Assembly (NCBI GenBank): GCA_002077065.1
Contig: NAJO01000024.1
Location: 124,001-188,000, forward strand
Source of the DNA: Cryoendolithus antarcticus
Taxonomy: Eukaryota; Ascomycota; Dothideomycetes; Cladosporiales; Cladosporiaceae
Reading direction: 5' to 3'
DNA: 64,000 nt
Positions within the stretch are counted from its first letter, which is position 1, and every line of letters begins with the position of its first letter. The notes beneath the pieces are model-generated. The model worked only from the letters and a program-made list of their open reading frames with translations. It was not told where the DNA came from and did not search any database. The translations under genes were made by a program, and so were the position numbers. This document shows, in pieces, positions 1 to 11,099 of the stretch.

Positions 1-790
1 TCCATGTTGCGTACAAATCCAACAACGCCAGGAAGCCTTTGACCGGCGCTCAGGTAGACATGCAGATCCAATGCACGACTGCTGACTGAGATGTCTCGAA
101 CAAGACAAATCGAATCGTCTCAGATAACAAGCGACATGCACTTGAAACATGGGTGCGCGCCACGGCGCCCCTGCGTCACGTACTTCAGCCCCACGCCTGA
201 ACAAGCCAGGGTGCCTGAACTGTCTCTACAGCAAGAAGAGGGTAGGCGACTGATTACTGCCCTCGAATACCACTGTCCACGGCTGATCCGTCGCTCGGTG
301 CGACAAGATACACCCAACTTGCTGGCCCTGCAGACGGCGTGAACTGGCGTGCACCTTGGCCGTAAATCAGCAGCAGAGGAATGAGCAGTCGAGAGCTTTG
401 AAGGCAGACAGGGACGCAGACATGAAGGCCGAGAAAGCGGAGAAGGACGCCCACGCCGCTGCTCGACAAATGCGTGATGTGGTACGGGGTACTAGAGAGC
501 CGACTTCAGTGGCTCGTGATGTCTGGACGAGGATGATGTAAGATATGGTTGTTGCCGGCGGGTGAAAATACACGTGATGTCGCGTCAGTGACGCGTTATC
601 GCCAGCCACGCGTTTCACAGCCACACCTCGAGTCCAACCTCCCATGTCGTGACAGCACCGCATCTCATCGATCGTGCATGCACTGCCTGTCAACAGGTCA
701 CCCACTGATCTAGATCCCTTGTTGGTGCTCAAAGCATGTTGTAAGTATTTCAGCCTCGTATCGTACCTCATCAACACTTTCCATCAAGCC
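1..790. other. Left-edge intergenic stretch; one weak possible exon
   Basis: No gene is recognised here. A short plus-strand frame at about 356-541 begins at a TTG and reads as a Gln-, Lys-, Glu- and Ala-rich helical segment ending in a stop. It could be the last exon of a gene that starts left of the window, but I see no domain and no decisive splice acceptor, so it is not called as a gene. The segment 541-790 just upstream of the next gene probably holds its promoter and 5' leader. Confidence 0.4.
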
Positions 791-2281
791 ATGCATTCTT
801 TTCATCAACTCACCCCAGAAGCACTCCTTGGTCGCAATGACTCCAAGAACGCCGCGACCACTTGTCGCGGCATCACAAGCTCGGGGCGACCTTGTAGACG
901 TGCCTTAGCGAGTCCGAGCAAAGGCAGCGGCGCTTCACTTGCGACCAGTGGCAAGGCAGACGGAAACGGACTTTGCTGGCAGCATAGAGATCAAGGCCCG
1001 AGCAGCGGCGGGCAAAGTGAGAATTCGGGACTCGATGGAGAAGAGGGCCTGCGTAGGGGCCCAGGAAAGATGGAGACGCTGAAGGAGAGAGGAAGTGTCG
1101 ATACATTCCTGGTGCGGCTGGGCGTTGAAGGGAGACCACCGGAGCAGAGCGCTCCCCGAAGGCCTCGAGCACCGCTAGATCGTGATCAAACAAGGTCGAG
1201 TCTGTCTGCGCAAAGACCAGAGCAGTACAATCTCCCGGAACGCCGCAAAGCAGAGCGCGCCGAGAGACCGCGGAAGAAAAGCTCCTTTTGGTCTACACTG
1301 TGTTGTATGGGCGGCAGTGGCGACAACGATAATTACGTGGAGGTCGTCCGTCACAAGAGAAGGAAAGACGGCGCAAGGTGGCCAGACACACCTCCTCAAG
1401 GGCGCCTCGATCGACCGTCAGGCATATCAAGGCCGTCCTTCCAGCCGAATGAACCGTCCCGCACATCAAATGCAACACGAAGACCACGCAGCAATCCACC
1501 TACAAGACCATCACCGCAGCATGTTTCCTCTACAGCGTCGCAGACCACGTCGCTGCTAGCATTGATACCCAAGGATCTTTCCCCTCAGACCACGTCCACC
1601 CTCCTGAGCGAGCTCAGTAAACCTCCGAATCCGCTCGACGAGGAAGGCTACATCTACATCTTCTGGCTTACACCCTCTACGACCACTACGCCTCCGGAAT
1701 CGACAGCGCGCGACCTTCTGTCAACACCTGCACGCCCATCCCAAGGCCGAAGGATCTCAGATGTGCTCTCAGCTTACTCGGATGCCGGTGACACGCCTAC
1801 ATCAGAAAACATGGTGCTACTAAAGATTGGCAGAGCAAACAATGTCTACCGTCGGATGACAGAATGGCAACGCCAGTGCGGCTACGCTCTTACATTACTG
1901 CGATGGTACCCTCACGTTCCCTCTTCGTCTCATCCGTCTTCGCCCGCCGCTTCGCCACCGCCATCCGCGTCTCGCATGCCACCCAATCGGCAGTCTCCGC
2001 AACCACAGCTATATCCCGATCTCTCTAGACCGATTCCAAGGCGGGACAGCAGTGCTGTAAGGAAGGTACCGCAAGTCAAGAAGGTCGAAAGGCTCGTGCA
2101 TTTGGAGCTTGCGGATCGCCAGGTGAAGCAAAAGTGTACTGTTTGTGGCCGGGATCATAAGGAGTGGTTCTCGATTGCGGCTACTGAGAAGGGTGTAAGG
2201 GGTGTCGATGAAGTGGTCAGGCGGTGGGTTGGCTGGGCTGAAGATCAAGGCCAAGATCAACGGCAGGAGGTGTACGCCTAA
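791..2281 (+). CDS. T5orf172/DUF1766 (GIY-YIG-like) domain protein
   Basis: Intronless protein of 496 residues if it starts at the ATG at 791, where the leader gives way to coding-like sequence; an in-frame ATG at 674 would add 39 unconvincing residues. The C-terminal half carries a T5orf172 (DUF1766) domain: a YIYIFWLTP strand, then LLKIGRANNVYRRMTEW, then VERLVHLEL and CTVCGRDHKEWF. This is the GIY-YIG nuclease-like fold found in many fungal proteins of unknown role, some induced in meiosis. The N-terminus has a Cys-rich motif (TCRGITSSGRPCRR, then LCWQH about 30 residues on) that could bind one zinc ion. The middle, roughly residues 110-290, is Arg/Ser/Pro-rich and probably disordered. Family membership is fairly secure; the cellular function is unknown. 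It converges on the karyopherin gene downstream. Confidence 0.8.
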   Translation: MHSFHQLTPEALLGRNDSKNAATTCRGITSSGRPCRRALASPSKGSGASLATSGKADGNGLCWQHRDQGPSSGGQSENSGLDGEEGLRRGPGKMETLKERGSVDTFLVRLGVEGRPPEQSAPRRPRAPLDRDQTRSSLSAQRPEQYNLPERRKAERAERPRKKSSFWSTLCCMGGSGDNDNYVEVVRHKRRKDGARWPDTPPQGRLDRPSGISRPSFQPNEPSRTSNATRRPRSNPPTRPSPQHVSSTASQTTSLLALIPKDLSPQTTSTLLSELSKPPNPLDEEGYIYIFWLTPSTTTTPPESTARDLLSTPARPSQGRRISDVLSAYSDAGDTPTSENMVLLKIGRANNVYRRMTEWQRQCGYALTLLRWYPHVPSSSHPSSPAASPPPSASRMPPNRQSPQPQLYPDLSRPIPRRDSSAVRKVPQVKKVERLVHLELADRQVKQKCTVCGRDHKEWFSIAATEKGVRGVDEVVRRWVGWAEDQGQDQRQEVYA

Positions 2282-2401
2282 GACAGTATTCACAACAACC
2301 CCGGATCAAGCTGAACGCTTTGACTTCCAGCTATGCAGCATGTCGATGATCATCTGTTGTGACTGTAGCTATATTCCATGTTCTGCAGAGAGCTGTCCCC
2401 T

Positions 2402-5400
2402 TCACAGTCCTCTGCATCCAACCCAGAATTCCCGTACTACATCGCGAGTCTTCACTCCTCCCCGTAAACCTACGACCTGCAGCAGAAAGCGACTCTTGAC
2501 CTCATCCGGCTGCGATACAGTCCACAGCGCAGCTTCGAGCCATTGTTTCGAACGAGGAAGGGTCACCAACACCCTCAAGGGAGCCGATACGTAGTCCAGC
2601 TCCGACCGGTTGGCCAGTCCACTAACTTGTCGAATCAACGACGCGGCGAAGGATTGTCCGAAAGCATCGACGATACGCGAGCACATTGCAGCTTCGTCGG
2701 ACGCGTTCGTTGGATTAGCTGCGCGGAGCAGTCTCGACCAGAATTCGAGAGCCGAGCGTTTGGGCAAGGGTTCGGCGGCTTCGATCGCCAGCAGGGTGAA
2801 GTTGAGGATATGGGTGAGGGTCTCTTCTGATGCGGAGAGAAGCACGGTGATGTAGGTAGGGAAGAGACGGACCAGGATGTCGATGCCTGACTGAGTGACT
2901 CCTGGATCGGTGCTCGGCTGGCCAAGGCTCAACAGGAGGCCGACAGTGTGGTTAAAAACTGCCGTGACTTCGGACGGTATCCTGATGCTATCTGAACGCG
3001 AGTGCTGCACGATCAGGAGATCGGCTGTGTGTAGCACTGCTTCGACTTGGGGAGTGCTGATGGTGCACTGTTGCAGAAACGATACGGTGACTGAAGGCGG
3101 TAGCACAAAGGGTCCCGGGACTGTCTCCGTAAATCCGGTTCGTATCACTTCGCAGGCGGCGTCAACGACTTCGCCGTCATTGCCCAGTACCTCGAGGATA
3201 GAGAAACAGCCAATCACACGTTGCTGTATCGATCGCCCCTCCTCCGTTGTCTGCCAGAAGTTCTGCTGGCCTTCTGGGCTCTTATCATCGTCGTACAAAT
3301 CGATCGGAACATCGTCTGGTACCTGTAGAGCACGTCCAATGCTGGCAAGGCACTGCAGTGCGGCTACACCGGTGATTTGCCCCATTTCTGCGTCGCCTGC
3401 TGCCATGTGCTCCTTGGCGAATGCGACATCTTTTTCGATGTAGTCGAGCATGGTAGCGAGTGGTTTTACCTTGGCGCTCTCCGGGGCCAATGCCTGTGCA
3501 ATTGCAGCTATGGCGCCGATTACCTTCTCCTTGCCGTATGGCTCGCAAGTCGGAGAGCCAAGGTAGTTCTGATACTGTCCCAGGAAACCGTCCAATTCGC
3601 CTGTAAGACTATGCCGACACGTAGAGCACAGAGAAGCTATTGACTTTGCTGATGCCGTGGTAAATGAAGGCGTGGCTAATGATGCAAAGAGAAAACGTAG
3701 TGCGTCTGGGAGAGCTTCGGCGTGGCGCTCCATATAGGCACCATAATTGGCGATCATATCAATCGCTGTTTTACGGACTTGCACGGGGATCTTCTGGGTA
3801 AAGTCACTCATTTCGTGATAGAGTCCTCCTGATTGGAAGAGAGACATGAGGTGTCTGTCGCTCGATTGATCTTCGAGCACATTGTCGGCGATGGCATTCA
3901 ACGAGAAGACCGATGCTTCTAAGGCACGCCATGATTTCTCTCGTAAAGCGTCCACCGCGAGGTTGACCAGCCGAGTGAGCATATCTTCCCTCAAGAAGAC
4001 GTACATTGAAGAGAAAAGATCAGTCGCATCGGCTCTGAAAGTTGCAAAGCCCTCCTTCTCACTGTCGCCCCAATCCCTGGTAATACTACCTGGTGGCGTG
4101 TGTAGCTTCTTCCACAAGGACTCCACGACTTCGTGAGAGACCTGGCGTGCGTGTATGACCCACGAAGTATTGACACCGCCTGGGTCCTCATCACTAAAGC
4201 ACAGATCGGTGACCGTTTCTGTGTACGTGTTCCAGAATTCGATAGTAAGTCCCGACAGCTCATCGTCGTCTCCAGGATAGCCGGAGCCTCTGAGCATTGA
4301 CAGCAACAAGGGCATTGTCACTTGGCTGCGAGGATGATCCGGTCTCTCGATTATATCTTGAACCACTGCGATTCCGTAGGCAATCACAAAGGGCCCTGCA
4401 CCATGATGAGAGGCCCCTTCTTCTGCTAGATGTGTTTGCAATCGTGGGCCTTCCACTTCGCTAAGGAATTGCGCCAGATGATCAAGGTTCTGAGAGTCGA
4501 AGAAGCTGGTGTAGGATTCGAGCAGGTCAATGAAAACAGTCAACGCGTCACCCTCGCAAGTTTCGCTCATGAGCAGATTCATCGCATCGGGTAGCAGGCC
4601 TTGCAGGCATGCAAGCGCGTCTGGTTTGCCCGGCCACATAGGCTGAGCATATGTCGCCCAAGTGGAGAAACAATGCAAAGCTTCGCGTGAGCCGTTTGCT
4701 TGTCCCAACATTGCACAACGCATGAGCGCGACTGCATCGCCGATCTCGCCCTCCATTTGCGCATGCAGACGAGCATACTTTGGCCCAGAGTACTCCATCT
4801 TCGCCATCTCGTCGGCCAAAGAGGCGGTGAACCACAAAAGCGCAACATGTTGTTGGGTATTGAGACCTTGCAGAAGCTCCTCAGTGGGTCTAATGATGGC
4901 TTCTACATCCACTGGGGTTTCGGGACCTAATCTGAAAGCGCATATAAGATGCAGAAGAGGCCGTCCCCACGGAAATGTCACCCGTGTAAAGAAGGTGACC
5001 AATGTCGAGCAGAGCTTCCGGATGACAAGTGGCTTGTCTGTGGCGTTGACGAGACTAACAAACCAAAAGACTAGTCGTTGCAGGATGTGTTGCGATGTAG
5101 CTTCGTCCAGGGATTGCCTGCTAAATGAGTAAGTTGAATGTCAGACTCACCGTCATCTCTCCAAGACTCTAGACGCTCTCCTGAGCAGCTATTCACATGA
5201 CTGCAGACCGGATTCAAGAAACAGTGTTCGCGAGAGATGAAGAATCGCAGCATGGAGGTCAGTCCCTGTATGTGCTCTCACGGGTGGAGCACATTACCAA
5301 ATCCCGGACGCAGCAATGTTGATAGCAGCTCAGGAGAGTCTCAGACTTCTTGGAGAGCTGAGGATAACTCAAGGTCGGATGTTGAACTGACCCATCATTG

Positions 5401-5615
5401 TTGAGCTTCACTGTGAACGTCAGTGCCCCAAAGAAGCGCACATTGATATCGTTGTTGCCGAGCAGCGCGTCCGCCAACTGCCAGCCCTCGCCCGACCGTT
5501 GCAGCAACTGCAGCTGGTCTTGGATTTGGACGATGATGGTAGCATTACCTGGTTGATACAGGCGTTTGACGAGTGTGGCCACTTCAGCGACGGACTGAGG
5601 TGGCGCCACCGCCAT
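2402..5615 (-). CDS. Importin-beta family karyopherin (Kap122/importin-13 type)
   Basis: Predicted nuclear transport receptor of about 980 residues. Exon 1 (5392-5615) starts at MAVAPP and encodes an importin-beta N-terminal segment (DALLGNNDINVRFFGALTFT), the Ran-binding region of karyopherins. A GTCAGT donor and an acceptor near 5121 remove about 270 nt and restore the frame into the long second exon (2402-5120), which reads as HEAT-like helical repeats to the end. The length and the N-terminal pattern fit Kap122/Pdr6 and importin-13, which import cargo such as TFIIA subunits in yeast. The intron is long for this window and an internal cassette exon cannot be excluded. The start is 164 bp from ORC2, which is transcribed the other way, so the two share a promoter. 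Confidence 0.82.
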
Positions 5616-5779
5616 GGTCGGCGGAGTGCGGGTGTGCAGAGTGAGGTGAAGTGGACTGGAGATGAAGGCAAATAGAAACATTGTAGTCGGGGAAGCGGTC
5701 CGCACTTCCGACGCTTTACGCGACGCGAACTATACTTTGGGAGTACTAGGAAGGTCTTCTTCTTGCGGTGCATTCTAGC
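5616..5779. promoter_or_regulatory. Shared divergent promoter, karyopherin / ORC2
   Basis: Only 164 bp separate the start codons of two divergently transcribed genes, so their core promoters must lie here. I see no convincing TATA box. The segment is inferred to be regulatory from position alone. Confidence 0.6.
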
Positions 5780-7540
5780 ATGTCGAAGCATCGCCGCGAT
5801 GACGACGAAGATGGCGAGTCGCCGACACCCAGAAAGTCAAGAAGGTCGACAAGGGGAAGCGACAGTACTACGAGCAGCCCAGTGGCAGCAGAGACACCTT
5901 CAGGGAGGAAGTCGATACTACGAGGCACACCGACGAAGTTGAATGCGCTGAAGGACTTTGTGCCTTCACCCAGTCCACTGAAGAAGGTACTCTTCACGAC
6001 ACCTTCGCAGACCAAAGGAGGCGCCGAGAAGGACGATGAAGCTACGCCAACTGCATCGCGAAATGACCGATCAGCTCGTAGAAAGAGCGCAAGGACATTA
6101 GAGGTGGTGCAGGACGACAGCGATGCGGGGGCAGATGCTGCAGAAGCACAGCTTGCTGCTGAGATTCTTGACGACGTCGAGGGCGAGGCAGGCTCCGATG
6201 AGGACATTATTGGTGTGGCCATCCCGGATGCCACACAGGACACGCCTACGAAGACTGCAAAACCACGTGGCAGACCCAAGGGCAAGCGAAGAGAGCGAAC
6301 GCCTACCCCGCCTCCAGACTTGCCACCACACGAGCTATACTTCTACCAAAACCGACCAGGAGCGACGAAAACGTCGGCCAACACCCTGTCGTCTCAGCTG
6401 TTGCTCAATCACGAGACATATCGCCAGCAGACCGAGCTCTACGTCGATCCACATGCCGAAGACATCGAGCAGCTAGAGCGCTTGCACCATCGAGGATTCG
6501 ATCAATGGATGTTCGAGCTGGGGGAAGGGTTCAACCTCTGCTTATACGGCTACGGATCGAAACGAAGCTTGCTGATAGAATTCGCTTCGCACTATCACAC
6601 TCAGTCTGATGTACCGCCTAAGATCATCGTTGTGAACGGCTACACACCTGGTCTGACTATACGCGACGTCCTTACGACGCTCGCAGGTCAAGTAATCGCG
6701 AAGTCCACGAAGCTGCCCGCGCAGCCTCCTGCCTTGGCAGACCTCGTGTTGAGTCAGATTTCCCCCAATGCGCAAGGACAACATATCACGCTCTTAGTCC
6801 ACTCACTCGACCACCCTAACCTCCGCAAGCATCAGGCGATCTTTGCTCGTCTCGCAGCGCATCCATTTATCTCCCTGATCGCAAGCGTGGACAATGCCAA
6901 CTTTGCCTTGCTCTGGGATCTCTCCCTTACTCGCAGTTTCAAATTCCTTTACCACGACACCACCACCTTTGCACCGTATACAGCAGAATTGGATGCCGTA
7001 GAAGAAGTCAATGCCCTGCTTGGCCGAAGTGGAAGAAGACTGGGAGGCAAAGACGGCGTGGCGTACGTGCTGAAGTCGCTGCCAGAGAATGCCAGAAACC
7101 TTTTCCGAATCCTCGTAGCAGAGCAGCTAGCACTCGTTGATGCAGGCGGCGAGATTAACGCTGGTACCGCTAACGGCTTCGGTGGTTCAGACGACGAGGA
7201 CGACGACATCTTGGGCGCTGAAGACGAAGAGGAAGCGCTGGCGCAGACCACGCCATCGAAGCGAGTGCGTGGCCGTGGTAGGCCAGCGAAGAAGGCCAAA
7301 GTGAAATCTGTGCCAAGAGCTGTGGTCACGACATCTGGTGAAGGTGTGGAGTATCGCACACTTTACCACAAGGCCGTGGAGGAGTTTGTGTGCTCAAGCG
7401 AGCTGAACTTCCGTACACTGCTGAAGGAGTTCCACGATCATCGCATGATCGAGTCAAGGAAGGATGCGCTGGGCACGGAAAGGTTGATTGTGCCATTTAG
7501 AAGGGAGGAGCTGGAAGGTATACTGGAAGAGCTGGTGTGA
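5780..7540 (+). CDS. ORC2: Origin recognition complex subunit 2
   Basis: Intronless gene for a 586-residue protein starting at MSKHRRDD. ORC2 is a core subunit of the six-protein complex that marks replication origins and loads MCM helicase. The first 190 residues are charged and disordered with SP/TP sites and an AT-hook-like PRGRPKGKRR segment. The conserved part begins about residue 190 and shows the family hallmarks FDQWMFELGEGFN and LYGYGSKRSLL, then KIIVVNGYTPG and the degenerate AAA+-like core without a functional Walker box. An acidic DDEDDD stretch and a second RGRGRPAKKAK basic motif precede the C-terminal winged-helix segment (ELNFRTLLKEFHDHRMIES). Size and order agree with fungal ORC2. 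The basic hooks suggest direct DNA contact, which is inference. Confidence 0.93.
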   Translation: MSKHRRDDDEDGESPTPRKSRRSTRGSDSTTSSPVAAETPSGRKSILRGTPTKLNALKDFVPSPSPLKKVLFTTPSQTKGGAEKDDEATPTASRNDRSARRKSARTLEVVQDDSDAGADAAEAQLAAEILDDVEGEAGSDEDIIGVAIPDATQDTPTKTAKPRGRPKGKRRERTPTPPPDLPPHELYFYQNRPGATKTSANTLSSQLLLNHETYRQQTELYVDPHAEDIEQLERLHHRGFDQWMFELGEGFNLCLYGYGSKRSLLIEFASHYHTQSDVPPKIIVVNGYTPGLTIRDVLTTLAGQVIAKSTKLPAQPPALADLVLSQISPNAQGQHITLLVHSLDHPNLRKHQAIFARLAAHPFISLIASVDNANFALLWDLSLTRSFKFLYHDTTTFAPYTAELDAVEEVNALLGRSGRRLGGKDGVAYVLKSLPENARNLFRILVAEQLALVDAGGEINAGTANGFGGSDDEDDDILGAEDEEEALAQTTPSKRVRGRGRPAKKAKVKSVPRAVVTTSGEGVEYRTLYHKAVEEFVCSSELNFRTLLKEFHDHRMIESRKDALGTERLIVPFRREELEGILEELV

Positions 7541-8119
7541 GGATGGCATTGATCCTGCAAGCCGTGGATATTTCTAGCTCAACTACTTACATCACAGGGA
7601 GCAGTCGACCAAGGGCAGGCTTTAGATCTTGAGCTCTCAAGCTAATCGCCCAAAGTTCTACGAAGCGTCGCGATCATGATATCGAAAGCCTTAAACAGGC
7701 ACTCGCGATGTCCGTGTCAATATCTTGTAACGGGAATGTCACCACCAATGAGGCAAGCATATGCGTGAGATCTCGGCATCTGGTCAACCCTGCGTAAAGT
7801 TGCGCCATCATCGCGGCCGATCGCGGGGTCAAAGTGGCATATTTGGAAAAAAATCTAGACTGACTCTAGGGCGTAATGGCATGCATTACCAAGAGATCCA
7901 CCCGCTATTGTGCTCGGCTCAAGAAATGCTAGTGCATCTCGCTCGTGTTCGCCGTGCTCGCTGTGGAATGATCGAGTCATCGTGCTGTCTTGCTTCTAAT
8001 ACACACTGAACATCTTCGTCCCTTCTCTCATAGATTTACCACCAACTATAAGCAACAGCTGCATATTGAAAGCTTCATAATCAAGAAATCCAGTCAAGTA
8101 CACCAGATCTACAGCAGCG
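7541..8119. other. Intergenic, ORC2 3' flank and PDX1 promoter/leader
   Basis: No gene is seen. The right part, about 7990-8119, is pyrimidine- then A-rich, as expected for a transcription start and 5' leader of PDX1. Short frames present have no coding character. Confidence 0.6.
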
Positions 8120-9118
8120 ATGAACACCAACGGCGCCCCCTCCACCAACGGAGACCACGCCACCTCTGCTGCACTCCCTTCGCACCCTGCGCCCACCACC
8201 AACGGCAATGCCACAACCAATGGCACCTCAAAGCCCTCCCCCAAAGCCACCTTCGCCCTCAAAGCCGGCCTAGCCCAAATGCTCAAAGGCGGCGTAATAA
8301 TGGACGTCGTCGACGCAGCCCAAGCCCGCATAGCCGAAGAAGCCGGCGCCGTAGCCGTCATGGCCCTCGAGCGTGTGCCCGCAGACATCCGGCGTGACGG
8401 CGGCGTAGCACGCATGTCTGACCCGACTATGATCAAAGAAATTATGAACACTGTTTCCATACCTGTCATGGCAAAGGCACGGATTGGGCACGTTGTGGAG
8501 TGCCAGATCCTGCAGGCGGTGGGTGTGGATTACATCGATGAGAGTGAGGTCTTGACGCCAGCGGACCCAAAGTACCATGTGGAGAAGCATCAGTTTGAGA
8601 CGCCCTTTGTTTGTGGGTGCAGGAACTTGGGCGAGGCGCTGAGGAGGATAAGTGAGGGCGCTGCTATGATAAGGACGAAGGGCGAGGCAGGGACGGGAGA
8701 TGTGGTTGAGGCTGTAAGGCACATGCAGACTGTTAACGCCGAGATTGCACGGGCTAGCAGTGCCAGCGATGTGGAGTTGAGGATGTTGGCTCGTGAGCAT
8801 GAGTGTGATTTGGAGTTGCTGAGGGAGACTGCTAGGCTGGGGCGATTGCCTGTGGTCAACTTCGCCGCAGGAGGCATTGCTACGCCAGCGGATGCGGCCT
8901 TGATGATGCAGATGGGTTGTGATGGTGTGTTTGTGGGCAGCGGCATCTTCAAGAGTGGCGATGCAGCGAAGAGGGCGAAGGCCATTGTGCTGGCTACCAC
9001 CCATTTCAACGATCCCAAGATCGTGGCTGAGGCTAGCATGGGACTTGGAGAGGCGATGGTCGGCATCAACTGCGAGGGCATGCAGACTGGGGACATGCTG
9101 TCGAAGAGAGGGTGGTAG
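8120..9118 (+). CDS. PDX1: Pyridoxal 5'-phosphate synthase, PdxS/SNZ subunit
   Basis: Intronless 332-residue protein of the PdxS/SNZ family, which makes pyridoxal 5'-phosphate (vitamin B6) from a pentose phosphate, a triose phosphate and ammonia delivered by the glutaminase PDX2. The (beta/alpha)8 barrel starts near residue 43 ([20 protein letters not shown]). The two catalytic lysines are visible: Lys119 in [10 protein letters not shown] and Lys187 in [30 protein letters not shown] forms the phosphate site. The first 42 residues are an Asn/Thr/Pro/Ala-rich extension, common in ascomycete copies. In Cercospora the orthologue, first named SOR1, gives resistance to the singlet-oxygen toxin cercosporin, so a photoprotective role is possible; nothing here shows a cercosporin cluster. 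PDX2 is not in the window. Confidence 0.96.
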   Translation: MNTNGAPSTNGDHATSAALPSHPAPTTNGNATTNGTSKPSPKATFALKAGLAQMLKGGVIMDVVDAAQARIAEEAGAVAVMALERVPADIRRDGGVARMSDPTMIKEIMNTVSIPVMAKARIGHVVECQILQAVGVDYIDESEVLTPADPKYHVEKHQFETPFVCGCRNLGEALRRISEGAAMIRTKGEAGTGDVVEAVRHMQTVNAEIARASSASDVELRMLAREHECDLELLRETARLGRLPVVNFAAGGIATPADAALMMQMGCDGVFVGSGIFKSGDAAKRAKAIVLATTHFNDPKIVAEASMGLGEAMVGINCEGMQTGDMLSKRGW

Positions 9119-9498
9119 ATGCACTTTCAGTGCGTGTAATTGGTGATTGCATAGCTTGGTGTAAATACTCGGTTGATAGACTTTGTCTCGTTACTCAAAT
9201 CGACAAGTCCGTCAATCATGGCACTGCATGTCTTCCGACAGCCCGATATGGTCGGTGTCTCTCATCGAGAGTATGGCTTACATCCGAGTCGGTCATGCAT
9301 GAAGCCATTGGTCTCGATCTTGTGCGCAGTCGCAGGCTGGTCTCGCATTCTCGGCCAGCTACCGTAGGTACAGCCCTGCCTGCCTATAGGGTAAGTCGTC
9401 GCTCGGCGCAGTAGTCCGTCGTGGTGCACCTGATCTATACTAGGATGGAAGAGTGCTTGTGTCGCCGACCACGCACACCAAATGCAGTAGCAACTTCA
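9119..9498. other. Intergenic between convergent PDX1 and the Zn2Cys6 gene
   Basis: Convergent 3' flanks; no coding frame, repeat or RNA gene is recognised. Confidence 0.6.
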
Positions 9499-11099
9499 TC
9501 AAGGCGGATTATCCAACCTCAGCTCTTTAGCCATCCACAACAACTTCCCACCACTGGTGTCCCAAGACCCAATCGACTCTCTCTTCGTGACATTTCTCAC
9601 AAAAGCCATCTCCTCATCAAGCCTAGCCCTCACAGCCTCATCATTCGTGCCCAGCCACGCAGTCACAAGCGCGAAGTGATGCAGCCCAGAACCTATGGGA
9701 TACCACTCACTGACATCCTGCAAATTCGCGATAATCTCCTCCGCGTACGACGAAGAGCGCCAGGCGTACAGGTCCCGGTTGTCGAGGTCGATACCACTAG
9801 TGATGCAAGCAGAGACGATGCCGAGCCCGAAGAGAACGCATAGGACGTGCTGCATCAACGGCGCGTCATTCGTGTAAGGCTTCCCTTCCGCTTGTGCGGA
9901 GAAAGGGGACATGGCTTTGCGAGTCGTGATCGCGGTGCGTGACTGCTCGATGATGCGGCGTAGGTTCTCTTCGTTGGCGCGTGCTTCTTGTATGAGAGTG
10001 CGATCTAGAGCGGAGGCGTAGCGGGCTGCTTTGCCCCTGCGCATGAGCTCAGGTAAGCAGGCGAGGTGATTGAAGATGACTTCTGTGTCTGAGACCATTG
10101 AGAGGAGAGCGTGCCATTCGCAAGTGGCGAGTTGGATTGTTGGGTTGAAGAGAGCTTCGAAGAGCTGAGGGACGCTGTCGGTCAGCGATGTTGAGAAGAA
10201 TCAGATTTATCCGACCACCTACCACAGAAGTCGACAACGAAACCACCATGACGCGCTCAAAGTCGTCTGTAGCTTTTTGGAAGCCTCTTGCTCGCATGAG
10301 AGCTACAGCGCCCTGTGCATGACCAGTACCAACATGTCCGTTCCCAGACATGCCCGCTACGCCCTAGCTCACGTCAGTAAAGATACCAAGTCGAAGGAGA
10401 GCAGGAGTCACATGCCTGACATGTCCTGTACTCGTCAGCCTACAAATCCATACTGGCAGCTCCTCCGGCCGCTGATACTCACAGCAGAATCATGACCGCA
10501 GCCAGCGTCTCCGGCCGCCTTGCAACCTCGTCGTTCTGTAGACCCTGTCGCAGAGTACGCAACGCCTTACCGTACTTCTGCACAAAGATAACAGACACCG
10601 GCTTCTGCTGGCAAATGTCGTGATGCGCATGCACCAACGCCTCGATTGCTGCATCCATACTTGGACTTACGCCGAGACGTCGTGGAACTTCTTGCAAGTA
10701 CGGTCCATAAGACCACGCCAGGTTGTGTTTGAAGTCCGTCGATGGCACGATGGTGGCTAAGAAGCGCAGACGCAGCGAGTCTGCAGCGGCAGTCGCGGGA
10801 GACGAAGCGATGCTGATCGCCCAGACGAGACCATCGCTGTTGGGAGGCGTATAGTTCGCTCGTGCGGCGTCCACAGCAGTCTCCGAGGCGTAGAGTTGCT
10901 TGAATCTGTACCGCTTTTGCAAGGCGCCATTGCAGGTCAGATTCAATCGTTCGCAGCGACTGCATGCTGGTTTAGCAGTATCGCACTACGCGGCCAGTCA
11001 GTCACGCCGTCTTGTGCCAGAACGACAAACGGAACGTGTCACCTTCTTCTTCTGCTTTCGACAAGCATCGCAGCCTAATCCTGATGGGACGCCAGGCAT
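9499..11099 (-). CDS. Zn2Cys6 fungal transcription factor with C-terminal regulatory domain
   Basis: Multi-exon gene. Exon 1 (11043-11099) encodes MPGVPSGLGCDACRKQKKK. A 57-nt GT-AG intron (10986-11042, branch-like CTGAC) follows, and exon 2 opens with CDTAKPACSRCERLNLTC. Joined, these give the canonical C-X2-C-X6-C-X6-C-X2-C-X6-C binuclear zinc cluster that binds DNA. Exon 2 runs on to about 10487 into the fungal-specific regulatory domain. Later exons include the motif GHAQGAVALMRARGF (near 10300) and the C-terminal part ending at 9499. Introns lie near 10360-10487 and at about 10180-10220; the first of these boundaries is unclear, and a tiny exon may sit at 10380-10425. The overall form matches DUF3468/Fungal_trans_2 regulators. 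Targets are unknown; adjacency to PDX1 does not show that it regulates it. Confidence 0.78.

Noticed and set aside
8270..9124. 284-residue antisense frame
   Set aside because: Exact shadow of the PDX1 coding sequence; it has no domain and PDX1 is unambiguous.
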